NCBI RefSeq assembly: GCF_019977735.1
Contig: NZ_AP025018.1
Coordinates: 9,490,580 to 9,554,579 of the forward strand
Length of the DNA: 64,000 nt
Direction: 5' to 3'
Origin: Calothrix sp. PCC 7716
Lineage (GTDB): Bacteria; Cyanobacteriota; Cyanobacteriia; Cyanobacteriales; Nostocaceae
The translations under genes were made by a program, and so were the position numbers. Positions 25,271-34,060 of the stretch are shown here, one piece after another. The notes under the pieces are model-generated. The model was not told the DNA's origin. It searched no databases and saw nothing but the letters and a program-made list of their open reading frames with translations. Numbering within the stretch: the first letter of the stretch is position 1; every line of letters starts with the position of its first letter.

Positions 25271-25705
25271 ATGCAAAACATCCAAGACTGTCTAACAATT
25301 ATTATTGTTGTTCTGTTCAATTTAGGCACAGCAATGATAGCGCTGGATTTATCTATAACTTTAGTACAACTGTGGAATCGTATAGCTGATACAGATAGTT
25401 GTTTACTTCAAGTTAATAATGTTACCACATTTCAGCATGAATTAATTAACGATACTATATTATCTCCAAATATTCCATCTGATTGCATAACCGAAACTAT
25501 CACAGATGAAGTAGATGTAGAATCACTCGCACTTCTGATACAGAAGTTGTCGCAAACGCGCGCTCGCACTGCTGCAAGACGTTTGGGAATTTCAGATAAA
25601 GTCGATGGTAAATATCAGAAGTTAGGGATTTTACGAACGAAGCTACAAGAAGCATTAAAATCTCAACCACAAAAAGTGCAACAGGTGCTGAGTCACCTTT
25701 GTTGA
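25271..25705 (+). CDS. Small protein with N-terminal membrane helix and C-terminal HTH-like region
   Basis: 144 residues. Residues 8-38 form one hydrophobic helix. The C-terminal part (LIQKLSQTRARTAARRLGISDKVDG) looks like a small helix-turn-helix. GGAG lies 9 nt before ATG 25271. The leader contains GCCCTTACGGGC at 25202-25213. A palindrome at 25741-25763 follows the gene and could terminate it. Function unknown. Confidence 0.5.
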   Translation: MQNIQDCLTIIIVVLFNLGTAMIALDLSITLVQLWNRIADTDSCLLQVNNVTTFQHELINDTILSPNIPSDCITETITDEVDVESLALLIQKLSQTRARTAARRLGISDKVDGKYQKLGILRTKLQEALKSQPQKVQQVLSHLC

Positions 25706-25740
25706 TTATTCATAACGTTGCTCAAAAAGTCTACACTCAT

Positions 25741-25763
25741 CGAACGGCAAGAGTTGCCGTTCG
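25741..25763. repeat. Palindrome CGAACGGCAA/TTGCCGTTCG, copy 1
   Basis: 10-bp perfect arms with a 3-nt loop between two convergent genes; may act as a bidirectional terminator. A near-identical palindrome is at 62850-62874, so it is a dispersed repeat as well. Confidence 0.55.
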
Positions 25764-25801
25764 GTAATTTAGACTGATTTATCTCTTTGCAGTAAAATTT
25801 G

Positions 25802-26635
25802 TTATACTTCTAAAGTTTCAAGTACTGATTCCAACCATCTCAAGTGTTGCACTGTTTTATCACGTCCTTTCGCTGTGTTTAACGTCATTTGAGAATATGG
25901 TTTACCTTTTTCAGTTGGAAGATAATCGGGATTGCCTTCTGGGTTACGCACTTGAAACCCCTCTTCAGTCAGAAATTTATTAACCCGTTGTGGCGACCAA
26001 ACCTCACCAGTTTGCTCTGTAAGTATCTCACCCAACTGTTTCGGCGCCAGCAGTTTATTTTCTACAGGAATAGCAAGCATTGACTTTGCTTCTTCGGCTT
26101 CTTGCTTTAAATGAGGATATCTTTTAGCCATTGCGTTTAGTTTGGCGCCTGCCACTAATTTTGGCTCTAACCCAGCTTTACCAAGTGTCAAATCAAGTAA
26201 AGTTGAAATTTCTTCTAAAGATGGTGTTGGGAGTATTTGTTGAGGTGCCTTCTCTTGCTCCCAACCCTTGATTTTTTGCATCCAAACTCGGATACCATAA
26301 ACCGCGAAAGCTTTGTATGCCAATTTGGCTTGTTCCTTGATATATCTACCTGCATCAGTCGCGTAATACTCAAGAATAACAGCAATTGCCATGTCGGGGA
26401 TTCCAGTCTGTCCCCATAAAGCTTGTTCCGCACCCTCAAAGCCATGTTTGATAAGCTTTGTAGCCAATTGAGACGGTGTTTGTTCCGCACCCTCAAATGC
26501 CGTTCTCAGGGATTTATCATCAATTCCTGCCAACCGAGCCGTTGCTCTAATAGTGGCTTTTCCTCTACCTAGAGCGTCAATCTCAATCTCTGATTTTATT
26601 TGCTGAATAACATTTTCTAATTCTATGTTGCTCAT
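25802..26635 (-). CDS. Antirepressor-like protein (KilAC/ANT-type C-terminus)
   Basis: 277 residues. The C-terminal ~85 residues (LLAPKQLGEILTEQ, SPQRVNKFLTEEGFQ, LPTEKGKPYSQM) resemble the DNA-binding domain of phage antirepressors. Residues 20-90 carry two GFEGAEQALW / AFEGAEQTPSQL units, and the middle is helical. Such proteins relieve repression in phages and plasmids. The gene is divergent from a Cro/C1-like gene 126 nt away, an arrangement typical of genetic switches. The exact family is uncertain. Confidence 0.55.
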   Translation of the reverse strand: MSNIELENVIQQIKSEIEIDALGRGKATIRATARLAGIDDKSLRTAFEGAEQTPSQLATKLIKHGFEGAEQALWGQTGIPDMAIAVILEYYATDAGRYIKEQAKLAYKAFAVYGIRVWMQKIKGWEQEKAPQQILPTPSLEEISTLLDLTLGKAGLEPKLVAGAKLNAMAKRYPHLKQEAEEAKSMLAIPVENKLLAPKQLGEILTEQTGEVWSPQRVNKFLTEEGFQVRNPEGNPDYLPTEKGKPYSQMTLNTAKGRDKTVQHLRWLESVLETLEV

Positions 26636-26761
26636 AATCTTAAAATAGTTTGATTACTTGTCGCTTCTGGTTTAACCTCAACTAAGAACGATTGGAGATA
26701 TAAACGCTGTTTAGATTTTTTGACTTATCTCCAAATATTGCAGGCAAACACCTAAATAATT

Positions 26762-26998
26762 ATGGAAATGGAATACTTAGAAAAGAAAACTGTCAAGAAC
26801 CGCGTTAAGCACCGCCGAGATTCTAAGAGTGAAACTAGGTATCAGTTTTGGAAGAAAACTGCCTTAGCGCAAAATACTGCGTACAGACTTTACAACGAGC
26901 CAGAATACATTCCTGGTAGAGAGGTTATAGAAAAAATTTGTTTTGTTTACGGATGGCAACCAGGAGATTTCATTGTCTACACCAATAAAAATTACTAA
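26762..26998 (+). CDS. XRE-type (Cro/C1-like) small DNA-binding protein
   Basis: 78 residues. The helix-turn-helix pattern FWKKTALAQNTAYRLYNE followed by IPGREVIEKICFVYGWQPGDFIVY matches short Cro/C1-type regulators. It is divergent from the antirepressor-like gene, so both may share operators in 26636-26761. Alternative ATG at 26768 is possible. Confidence 0.65.
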   Translation: MEMEYLEKKTVKNRVKHRRDSKSETRYQFWKKTALAQNTAYRLYNEPEYIPGREVIEKICFVYGWQPGDFIVYTNKNY

Positions 26999-27087
26999 TT
27001 AGGTGAGATATGAAAGGTTGCTTGACAGTGTGTTCCGAATGTAATCTGGTATTTCTATTGCTATAAACTTGTGAACCCAGCAGTTCT

Positions 27088-27801
27088 TCAAGTTACTATC
27101 CCATAACGTAGAGCGTTGACTGCTGCTTGGGTACGGTCGTCAGCGCATAGTTTATTGAGAATATTGCGTACATGAGATTTGACCGTCCCAACTGTGATGT
27201 AAAGCTCTTTGCTAATTTTTGCGTTGGTAAAACCGGACGCAATCAAACGTAATACTTCTAATTCTCTCTCGGTTAGAGGGTACATGTGAATTAGTTCGGA
27301 ATCTTCATCGTTGTTTGAGGTTGGAGAAATAAACTTACTGGCGCCATAAAATCCTTTGTCCAGCAAGCTTGAATTTTGTTGCAATATAGTTCGAGAAACT
27401 GCTGAATCAATCCAAGTGTTGCCGTTGTATGTGACATGGAGGGCTTCGAGCAAATTATCGTATTTGATATCCTTCATACAATAAGAGTCAGCACCAGCAG
27501 CAAATGCAGCTAATACAACTTGCTTATCGTTATTTAGTGTCAAAATTAGCACCTTGGTCTGAAAATTTAGCCCTTGTGCAATCAATTTAATTTCTCTTGT
27601 TAGTTCAATACCATTCTTGTCAGGCAAACCAATATCTACAATTGCGATATCTGGTCGCGACGACTTAAAGAGTGTTAACCCGTCTCTAGCATTGATTGCT
27701 TCCCCCGCAAATTTAATGTCTTGGTTTTGCTGTAGTGTTGTGCGAATCCCAACGCGCGTTAAATCGTTGTCTTCGATGACAATTACACTGATTTTGCTCA
27801 T
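27088..27801 (-). CDS. NarL/LuxR-family response regulator
   Basis: 237 residues. An N-terminal receiver domain has the acidic pocket at VIEDND and the phospho-acceptor in VDIGLP, with the conserved Lys in the last strand region (YCMKDI). The C-terminal LuxR helix-turn-helix is LTERELEVLRLIASGFTNAKISKELYI, then VGTVKSHVRNILNKL. It is expected to bind DNA after phosphorylation by a histidine kinase. No kinase gene is adjacent, so it is an orphan regulator. It is the most chromosome-like gene in this stretch. Confidence 0.88.
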   Translation of the reverse strand: MSKISVIVIEDNDLTRVGIRTTLQQNQDIKFAGEAINARDGLTLFKSSRPDIAIVDIGLPDKNGIELTREIKLIAQGLNFQTKVLILTLNNDKQVVLAAFAAGADSYCMKDIKYDNLLEALHVTYNGNTWIDSAVSRTILQQNSSLLDKGFYGASKFISPTSNNDEDSELIHMYPLTERELEVLRLIASGFTNAKISKELYITVGTVKSHVRNILNKLCADDRTQAAVNALRYGIVT

Positions 27802-27889
27802 GGCTCAAAATTCCATGCGATATTCCCTAATACTAACTTGTACTGATAATCACTATCAAATCCGAAAAAAAGTTCAATGTTTCAGGAAT

Positions 27890-28114
27890 TTAAAGTAAAG
27901 CAATGAAGCCAATAAATGCAACAAATATTTTTAACTCGTCAGGAACAGTAACTAGAGGGCAAATGCCAATAGCCACAAGCGCTAGGACTATAGCGTTGAG
28001 CGGTAACGGCATAAATAAAAATAGCGACAAGGCAAATAAACTAATAGAAATTAACCAGGCGCAAGTAACTTGTATCGCTGTAAGTACGTCCATGAATTTG
28101 TTTTGCTTGTTCAT
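27890..28114 (-). CDS. Small membrane protein
   Basis: 74 residues, two or three hydrophobic segments (AWLISISLFALSLFLFM and NAIVLALVAIGICPLV). Last member, 50 nt downstream, of the minus-strand segregation operon. Function unknown; small membrane proteins of this kind often accompany plasmid transfer or partition genes. Confidence 0.5.
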   Translation of the reverse strand: MNKQNKFMDVLTAIQVTCAWLISISLFALSLFLFMPLPLNAIVLALVAIGICPLVTVPDELKIFVAFIGFIALL

Positions 28115-28163
28115 AAATAAATCCTAATGGTCACATTTAGTTAAATTATGTCTTAACTAATAG

Positions 28164-28850
28164 CTACGGGGGCTTCACTCTTAACAAACAGTAATCAGAT
28201 ATTCGCTTTTGACCTCGTTCTCTAGCAACTAACGATTTTTGAGCAGAAGCGTTAGTACAATCAAGATTAGTCAAACTTTCAGAGTTCCAAATAGCAATAT
28301 TGCGCGCGAGTTTGCCTTGAGAACTATTTGCCCAGCGTAATGTTTCTGTCTCCGCAACGGTTAGTAATCTTGGTTTAAGGGGAGCATAACCACCTGCTAA
28401 CCATACTGGAACTGATAAACCCGCTAAAACACCAAATCCTGTTGCTGCTACTAATAACCCAAGTGCGGGTAACATTACTCTTAACCGTGATTGCTGCTTT
28501 GACTCAGCTTTTTTAATCAGTCTTTGAACACAGGCGCCGATTTCTACTTCTAAACCCTTCAAAGAAATACGCTTTTGTTCCTCCATAGATTGCTTTGTTT
28601 TTTCCAGGTGGTCATATAAGGCATGTGACCACCGTTCAAATAATCCTTCCAATTCGCTAGGTTTGTCCTCAAGTAAGACTTGAAGTTGACCTGTTGCTAA
28701 CATGGCTAGAAATAATGGGTCATTAGTAGAAAGCCCGTGTTCAACTGTTATTGCCAGTACTCGCCTTTGAAAATCTGCATCTTTACCTTCAAGTAAGCGA
28801 TTTAAGAAACTTTCATTTTTGGCTTGCCGTAAAGTATGCACCATAATCAA
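28164..28850 (-). CDS. DUF6753-like membrane-anchored protein
   Basis: 228 residues. A long helical N-terminal region (LLEGKDADFQRRVLAITVEHGL, DPLFLAMLATGQLQVLL) is followed by a charged coiled coil and a membrane segment near 130-155 (ALGLLVAATGFGVLAGLSVPVW). It resembles a cyanobacterial plasmid family (DUF6753). The ATG at 28850 overlaps the stop of the upstream gene by 4 nt, so the two are co-translated. It may tether the segregation or transfer machinery to the membrane; that is inference. Confidence 0.55.
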   Translation of the reverse strand: MIMVHTLRQAKNESFLNRLLEGKDADFQRRVLAITVEHGLSTNDPLFLAMLATGQLQVLLEDKPSELEGLFERWSHALYDHLEKTKQSMEEQKRISLKGLEVEIGACVQRLIKKAESKQQSRLRVMLPALGLLVAATGFGVLAGLSVPVWLAGGYAPLKPRLLTVAETETLRWANSSQGKLARNIAIWNSESLTNLDCTNASAQKSLVARERGQKRISDYCLLRVKPP

Positions 28851-29830
28851 TCCCAGGAAAGCTCATTAACTGTGAGGTTTTGAGTATTCAACTCAACAGG
28901 CGCCTCCAAAGCTTGCCTCTTTAGGTTCTCAAATTCTTGAGGCGCCTCAAATTGTTGTAATATAAATGCTGCAATGCGTGCGTCAACTTCCTTCAATTCG
29001 TCAAGTACTTCTCCATCCATCGTGGCGCTAACAATAGTATGCCCATCACCTGAAGAGAGCAACACAAAATAATCTTCTTCGGCGTGAAGAATTATTGTAC
29101 ATTCATGAGGTAGGATAAGCTCGCTTGTATTTTCCTTTTGGTAATTCTCTATTACTTTCTCAATTAGGGCATCTTGAATTTCTAATACCTCAGCTTTTTC
29201 TAACTTTGTTGGTATTGATTCAACTTGACTCACAGATTCTTGTGGCATAGTAATAGTTACTGCTTCCTCAATAGTAAATGCTTTTGTTGTGTTGAGTTGC
29301 GAGTTAGCTTCTTCAAATTCTTGCAGTTCAACAGGAGACATATGTAGTAGCAAATCCTTTAATATATCTAAATTGGCAATGTTTGTAATCTCGTTGTTTA
29401 GCAAACTATTGGAAGATTTAGTTTCTGTAACATCCGAAGATTCATCAGAGTCACTGGCGCCGCTGTTAAGTAAAATTGGTTCTTGTAATTCTGTTGCTAT
29501 TTCGTTACGCATCTGTAGAACTTCGGTTACATACTCGATACTGAATACACGGTCAAATATTTGACTTTGACTTGTGTATCGTAAACTAGGTTCTAAACTT
29601 TTATACGACGATAAAGACCATTGCCCATTAGTATTTATATGACCGCAAACCAAGAACTGCCCTTGAGAATGGTCGAGAAACCATTCTTTCTCAATTCCAA
29701 GATTTAACAGTGTAGGCTCTTCTGCGGCAAGAATATATAACCGCCCCATGTATTCATGTTTACCTTCGGAGGTTACATCACAGTTAAAAGCGGTATCAGT
29801 GGAATATAAAGTATGAAAATCGTAATTCAT
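28847..29830 (-). CDS. Hypothetical acidic protein of the ParA/ParM operon
   Basis: 327 residues, strongly acidic, with a low-complexity middle (SGASDSDESSDVTETKSSN) between two ordered parts. No family recognised. Its start overlaps the stop of the ParA-like gene by one base, and its end overlaps the DUF6753-like gene by four, so it belongs to the same translation unit. Possibly an adaptor for the ATPase upstream. Confidence 0.55.
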   Translation of the reverse strand: MNYDFHTLYSTDTAFNCDVTSEGKHEYMGRLYILAAEEPTLLNLGIEKEWFLDHSQGQFLVCGHINTNGQWSLSSYKSLEPSLRYTSQSQIFDRVFSIEYVTEVLQMRNEIATELQEPILLNSGASDSDESSDVTETKSSNSLLNNEITNIANLDILKDLLLHMSPVELQEFEEANSQLNTTKAFTIEEAVTITMPQESVSQVESIPTKLEKAEVLEIQDALIEKVIENYQKENTSELILPHECTIILHAEEDYFVLLSSGDGHTIVSATMDGEVLDELKEVDARIAAFILQQFEAPQEFENLKRQALEAPVELNTQNLTVNELSWD

Positions 29831-30585
29831 TAGCCACCTCCTACTCCTACTTGAAGTTTTGTTGCGTCTTTCTTCTTAGGCTGTTTGTCTTTTGCCCAAA
29901 GGTAAGTATTTTCAATCGCGCGCTCGGACTCTTCTAAAAAAGTAGATAGTCTTTGCTGCGACATTATTGGCATCGTTTGCTCAATATCAGGTGCATCGAA
30001 CCTAAACTTCTTCGAGTCGATAAAGTATCTATCTCCTGGGTAAAGTAACGGAAAGTCTATTATTTGCAGTGTATTTTTGTACTTGTTCTTCAATCCTTTA
30101 TAAGTTGCATCTACATCTAAAAAGCTCCAATCATCAGTCTTTCCATAGTTTCTAACAAACACATGCAGCATTGTGTCTTTGTATAAATTCATCGATTGAT
30201 AAAACAAGTCGATGGATTCAAAACCCCCATCACAAACAAACCATTTACAAACATCTACACCGTATTTATCTGCAACTTCTAGCAGGCGCCCCTTTTTAAT
30301 CCAGCTTTTAACATGGGGGAATACGTTAGCAGGGAGGTTTACGATAACTGGTTTATTCCGAGCTAGTTCAAAAATTATGTCGGCTTTATCTCCCTTATTT
30401 AGGGCTTCGCTAAACTCAGCATCAATGGCATAATCATAAAATCGCTTCACATCCTGGTTTGTCATATCAGCATCTACCAGAGAATGTTCTAGTTTTTTGT
30501 CGATAGCGTACTGCACCATGACGCGCGCGAACAGTGATTTTCCCACTCCTCCTTTCTCACCGTCGATTAAATGAATTCTCGCCAT
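29830..30585 (-). CDS. ParA-superfamily ATPase
   Basis: 251 residues. The deviant Walker A EKGGVGKSLFAR lies at residues 8-19, with the second Lys of the KGG motif that marks ParA/MinD/MipZ proteins, and SLVDADMTNQD follows. These ATPases position plasmids, chromosomes or transfer complexes. Genome context with an actin-like partition gene two genes upstream suggests plasmid maintenance or mobilisation. A preceding gene ends 17 nt upstream. Confidence 0.78.
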   Translation of the reverse strand: MARIHLIDGEKGGVGKSLFARVMVQYAIDKKLEHSLVDADMTNQDVKRFYDYAIDAEFSEALNKGDKADIIFELARNKPVIVNLPANVFPHVKSWIKKGRLLEVADKYGVDVCKWFVCDGGFESIDLFYQSMNLYKDTMLHVFVRNYGKTDDWSFLDVDATYKGLKNKYKNTLQIIDFPLLYPGDRYFIDSKKFRFDAPDIEQTMPIMSQQRLSTFLEESERAIENTYLWAKDKQPKKKDATKLQVGVGGG

Positions 30586-30602
30586 ATTTAATTTGTCTCC
30601 AA

Positions 30603-31028
30603 TTAAAACGTTTCGCTATCTGTTGTAATACCTGCCATATTCCAGCTAGTAAGCTCAAAATTATTGAACTCATCTTGTTGGGTACTATTTTCATCGAATG
30701 CTTGGGCGCCTTCACCCATAGGAAATGCCTTACATAACACGCGACCAATGCGCTTGCTATCAACATTGAGTGCTGCACATAAATAACTAAGTTGACTAGC
30801 GAAGGCATTTGCAGAATCTAAAAGTAGCAATTCTAAATATTCCTTTGAGTGATTACCTTCGCATAATAGTGCTATAGGCATGTAGTAAGCAGTCAAAGCA
30901 GCATTTATCATCGCAGTCGTATCTTGGCTTGGGTGTAAATCTCGATTTTGTATGTAAGCAAACATCTTTGCTTTATCTGAATGGAGCGGCGGTTGATGGC
31001 GCCATGAGAAATCTTTCTTTTTGCTCAT
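30603..31028 (-). CDS. Hypothetical protein between ParM-like and ParA-like genes
   Basis: 141 residues with no recognised domain. A basic N-terminus (KKKDFSWRHQPPLHSDKAK) precedes a helical body. It starts 12 nt after the ParM-like gene, the slot usually occupied by ParR, the DNA-binding adaptor of actin-type partition systems. A ParR role is an inference from position only. Confidence 0.55.
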   Translation of the reverse strand: MSKKKDFSWRHQPPLHSDKAKMFAYIQNRDLHPSQDTTAMINAALTAYYMPIALLCEGNHSKEYLELLLLDSANAFASQLSYLCAALNVDSKRIGRVLCKAFPMGEGAQAFDENSTQQDEFNNFELTSWNMAGITTDSETF

Positions 31029-31040
31029 TATTTTTGTTCC

Positions 31041-32156
31041 TCACTCTCCCACTCCTCTACAAGCTGCTTTAACTTTCAAACCGTGATACACAGACAGTGC
31101 CCAAACATCAGCAAGACGACTTCCTAACCATTGCTCATTAAGGTTTAACGGAATTTTCACGCCACCATGCCACATGACAGATGTTACTGGAAACAGTGCA
31201 TCTAGTTCTTGGCGCAGGTAATCAGCCGTACCACCACAAATTATCACCTCGTCTAATTCGTTTTTGGCTGGTAACACCTCTTTCAACCACCCAGTAAGGG
31301 CAATTGCGTACTCATTTCTTGAAGAACACACAGCAGAAATAGTTTTTTCAATTTCTCGCTCATGAAAGTTATTGCCACAAATATATTGAAAGTGACCTGG
31401 TTTTGGTTCGTTACCAGCAGCAATAATTGCTTCAATTAACCGTTCCTCTTCAAATCCTGAAGTACGCTCCATAACTAAATCAACCATCTTTGTCATGCCC
31501 AGGTTTGCAGTTTTACCCCGGTTTAAAATTCCGCGTCGAGATATTAGTACTGAGGCATTACGATAACCTAACATCACGATTGCAACAACTCTACGCCTGA
31601 TTGCCTCACCTATATTTTTGCAGTACATAGCATAAATGCCCCCACCTTCTGGAAAGCATTCATAACCCACCAACTTGCCATTTAAAATTCCAGTCGGCGT
31701 GTCAAAATAAGCCAAAGCATCCTTGAGCATAGGTTTAAGCAACGCCGAATCCTCAAATTCTCCAGGTGGAAGCAGCAGTGCTAGTGAAATTTGTAGTGAG
31801 CTTGGTAAGTTAAACTTTTGCTGTATCACCCACACAGCAGCAAGTGTCTTATACAATGCCAGTTCATATTTTCGCGGTTTCAGTCCTTGCGTGGCGCCAT
31901 ATATACTTTTTGCCAAGTACCCAACTGCTCGATAATCTTCACCGACTCCTACCCAAGCTGTATTTTCTGGATAAGCATTGTTCAAGTTGCGAGTTTGGAA
32001 AGCCAAAGAAGTACGGTTAGCTTCAATCACAGCAGGTTCCATCCAAAATGCAGTTGGCTTGGCGCCTGCTACTTGTACAATTCCTTTGGTTCCGCTTCCA
32101 CCAAAATCGAGTGTTAGTGTAATTTCGGGAAAAGCATTTTTATTTAGTCTGCCCAT
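31041..32156 (-). CDS. parM: ParM/StbA-like actin-family partition protein
   Basis: 371 residues. The actin-fold phosphate-1 motif is LTLDFGGSGTKG near residue 15. A second phosphate loop is suggested around AIVMLGYRN, and the adenosine motif is EVIICGGTADYLR near residue 315. Actin-like proteins of this type form filaments that push plasmid copies apart. First gene of a five- or six-gene minus-strand operon. A 9-bp inverted repeat at 32220-32247 lies 64 nt upstream and could be the operator or centromere. Confidence 0.8.
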   Translation of the reverse strand: MGRLNKNAFPEITLTLDFGGSGTKGIVQVAGAKPTAFWMEPAVIEANRTSLAFQTRNLNNAYPENTAWVGVGEDYRAVGYLAKSIYGATQGLKPRKYELALYKTLAAVWVIQQKFNLPSSLQISLALLLPPGEFEDSALLKPMLKDALAYFDTPTGILNGKLVGYECFPEGGGIYAMYCKNIGEAIRRRVVAIVMLGYRNASVLISRRGILNRGKTANLGMTKMVDLVMERTSGFEEERLIEAIIAAGNEPKPGHFQYICGNNFHEREIEKTISAVCSSRNEYAIALTGWLKEVLPAKNELDEVIICGGTADYLRQELDALFPVTSVMWHGGVKIPLNLNEQWLGSRLADVWALSVYHGLKVKAACRGVGE

Positions 32157-32467
32157 AAGCTACTTTTATTTTCGGCATCTACCTCAAGGTATCAAGTACG
32201 AACCGAAAAGAAATATACCAATAGTGATTTAAATTAATATCACTATTGACGTAATCATTGAAGAGTAAATTGGTATGGGTAAGGCGCCTGTTGTGCAGCA
32301 AATAACCTGATTATTTCACTACGCAAACCCTACTGTGCGTTTTGGTACACATGCAAGGAAGGCGCCGTGTTTTTGTATGGAGCAAGCAGTGGTGACATCC
32401 GTATTTCTCTCTGTGTAGAAAAATTTGGAGTTTCTTTGAGAGTCATATTTTTGAACCGAATATAATA
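32157..32467. other. Intergenic region between GAF-nuclease and ParM-like genes
   Basis: 311 nt without a gene. It holds the AATAGTGAT/ATCACTATT repeat and two GGCGCC sites (32283 and 32361). This is where the partition promoter is expected. Confidence 0.5.
32220..32247. promoter_or_regulatory. Inverted repeat upstream of the ParM-like gene
   Basis: AATAGTGAT (32220-32228) and ATCACTATT (32239-32247), perfect arms with a 10-nt AT spacer. It is placed as an autoregulatory operator or partition site; unproven. Confidence 0.4.
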
Positions 32468-33688
32468 TTAGGTGCCGACCAACCGCTTCAATATTTGTGC
32501 AACAGAATACAGTTCATTACCAGAAGCTGTACTGAGAGTAAATTTATCCGACAGTGCATACTGAGCTAAGTCGCGGTCTAATTTGATAAATAAATAGTCT
32601 TCTCCTGTAGTAATTAGGGCAAACACGGGAGAAATTGGTGCCCTAAGCATATAGGCAAGGGTTTGACCAATTGCTTGCTGGACACTAAAACCATAACGTT
32701 TACTTTCAATCACAATTAACCATATAGCATCTCTGACTACCAAGGCATCAATCAAACCGTCCAGTTGGGTATCGCCATCTTCTATTTCAAACTGGATATA
32801 TTTTTCACTTCGGACTTGGTAAGGTGGATCGAAGAAACCGAGGGTTTCAAGAAGGGGGGAGAGTACAATTAAGTTAACCGTACCTTTGGTAATAGCTCCA
32901 CTATCGGCGTAGTAAAGATACCTTTGTTTGAGGTGTTCAAGCCTCACTTTTTCGGCATCGGTCAAGGTGGGCAATGGTGCTTTCCACTCGGTAAAGAAGG
33001 TTGCATCCGAGCTAGGCAAAACACCCAGCTTTTCTGTAGCTCCGGTAAGATTGGTAATCCCACGTTGGTTGCGCGCGGCAACATAAAAAGACTGGCAACT
33101 TTCCAGTGTAATGCCTATCGACTCAGCAAAGTTACTAAATTGTTGTTCGTCCTCTTGGTCAAAAGGGGTATTACCTGCTTTATTTACGAGTTGCATAACA
33201 GCAACAATCTGATTTTTACTGCCAATTACAGGCATACACAAAATATTTTTGATTCTGTAGCCCATTTGTTTTTCAAGTTCGGGACTAAACAGGTGGTGAG
33301 TTGAAATATCAGAAATATTTAAGGATTGACCTGTACTAGCTACATGTCCAGGAATACCAACGGTGATAGGAATTCTAATTTCTACTGGTCTATAGGCGTT
33401 TTCCTGTACTGTTCTCGCCCACAACTGTTTATTATCGTAATCAACTAGAAAAATAGTAGTATGTTCTGCTTGAATAATTTGACCCATTTTAATATTTATT
33501 GCTTCTAAAACACTGTCTAGCATCTTTTCTAGCGCTTCATTGTTAATTGGCTCTATCGCACGTAGGAATTGTTGAAATTCTACGGCAATAAAGTCAAGTA
33601 AACAAACGAACTCAGTGGCAGACAGGTCTTTAACACGACGTAAAAGTGAAAAAGCACGAGTATCGAATGAATTAGGTTCGCTATTCAT
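32468..33688 (-). CDS. GAF domain fused to a PD-(D/E)xK nuclease-like domain
   Basis: 406 residues. Residues ~40-200 form a GAF domain (TTIFLVDYDNKQLWARTV, VGIPGHVASTGQSLNISD, MPVIGSKNQIVAVMQLVNK). Residues ~265-400 resemble the N-terminal nuclease fold of type I restriction HsdR proteins, with LDGLIDALVV, then IWLIVIESKRYGFS giving the D...E-x-K pattern, and QAIGQTLAYML. The fusion suggests a nuclease or nuclease-like fold controlled by a small ligand. It lies downstream of the CHAT/caspase cluster on the same strand. Whether it cuts DNA is inference. Confidence 0.7.
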   Translation of the reverse strand: MNSEPNSFDTRAFSLLRRVKDLSATEFVCLLDFIAVEFQQFLRAIEPINNEALEKMLDSVLEAINIKMGQIIQAEHTTIFLVDYDNKQLWARTVQENAYRPVEIRIPITVGIPGHVASTGQSLNISDISTHHLFSPELEKQMGYRIKNILCMPVIGSKNQIVAVMQLVNKAGNTPFDQEDEQQFSNFAESIGITLESCQSFYVAARNQRGITNLTGATEKLGVLPSSDATFFTEWKAPLPTLTDAEKVRLEHLKQRYLYYADSGAITKGTVNLIVLSPLLETLGFFDPPYQVRSEKYIQFEIEDGDTQLDGLIDALVVRDAIWLIVIESKRYGFSVQQAIGQTLAYMLRAPISPVFALITTGEDYLFIKLDRDLAQYALSDKFTLSTASGNELYSVAQILKRLVGT

Positions 33689-33992
33689 AATTAATCCCCA
33701 GTTAATTTGACTGTAATGAATACATAAGTTGCTTGTTTAAATATCGGATAGTTATATTAATTCTTCAATTTATAGCAACATATGGTGATGCCCAAGCAAC
33801 TCTTATCTATCGCCACCCACCAACACCCTAGAAGGGTGTGGCTAATTGAATGAAGCCCACCTTCGTGGGCTAAAGAAACTAGCCCACGAAGGTGGGCTTT
33901 GTATCAATAGTCCCACCCTTTTAGGGTGCGGACGATATAGGCATTATCGAAGAATCTAATTGAATTTGTTGTTTTATTTTTGTGAATTGGTA
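33689..33992. other. Intergenic region with nested palindrome
   Basis: No gene. It contains the 33853-33899 hairpin, framed by CACCCTAGAAGGGTG and CACCCTTTTAGGGTG, which is a composite of dispersed palindromes. Confidence 0.5.
33853..33899. repeat. 19-bp perfect inverted repeat
   Basis: AAGCCCACCTTCGTGGGCT (33853-33871) pairs with its complement at 33881-33899 around AAAGAAACT. Each arm is itself a small hairpin (AGCCCAC/GTGGGCT). Typical cyanobacterial dispersed palindrome; could also terminate the GAF-nuclease upstream gene cluster. Confidence 0.65.
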
Positions 33993-34055
33993 TGCTATTG
34001 TTTTGCCAAAGGTAATTTGTTAGGCGATAGGTAAAGGCGCCTGCTCCCGAAACCA
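33993..34055 (-). pseudogene. Fragment of a caspase-like gene
   Basis: On the minus strand this encodes AFTYRLTNYLWQNNS, almost identical in DNA to part of the intact caspase-like gene (about 42150-42210). Only about 55 nt are recognisable. It sits just after the two-gene module, suggesting an earlier tandem copy of the caspase gene was lost here. Confidence 0.7.
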
Positions 34056-34060
34056 ATGCT

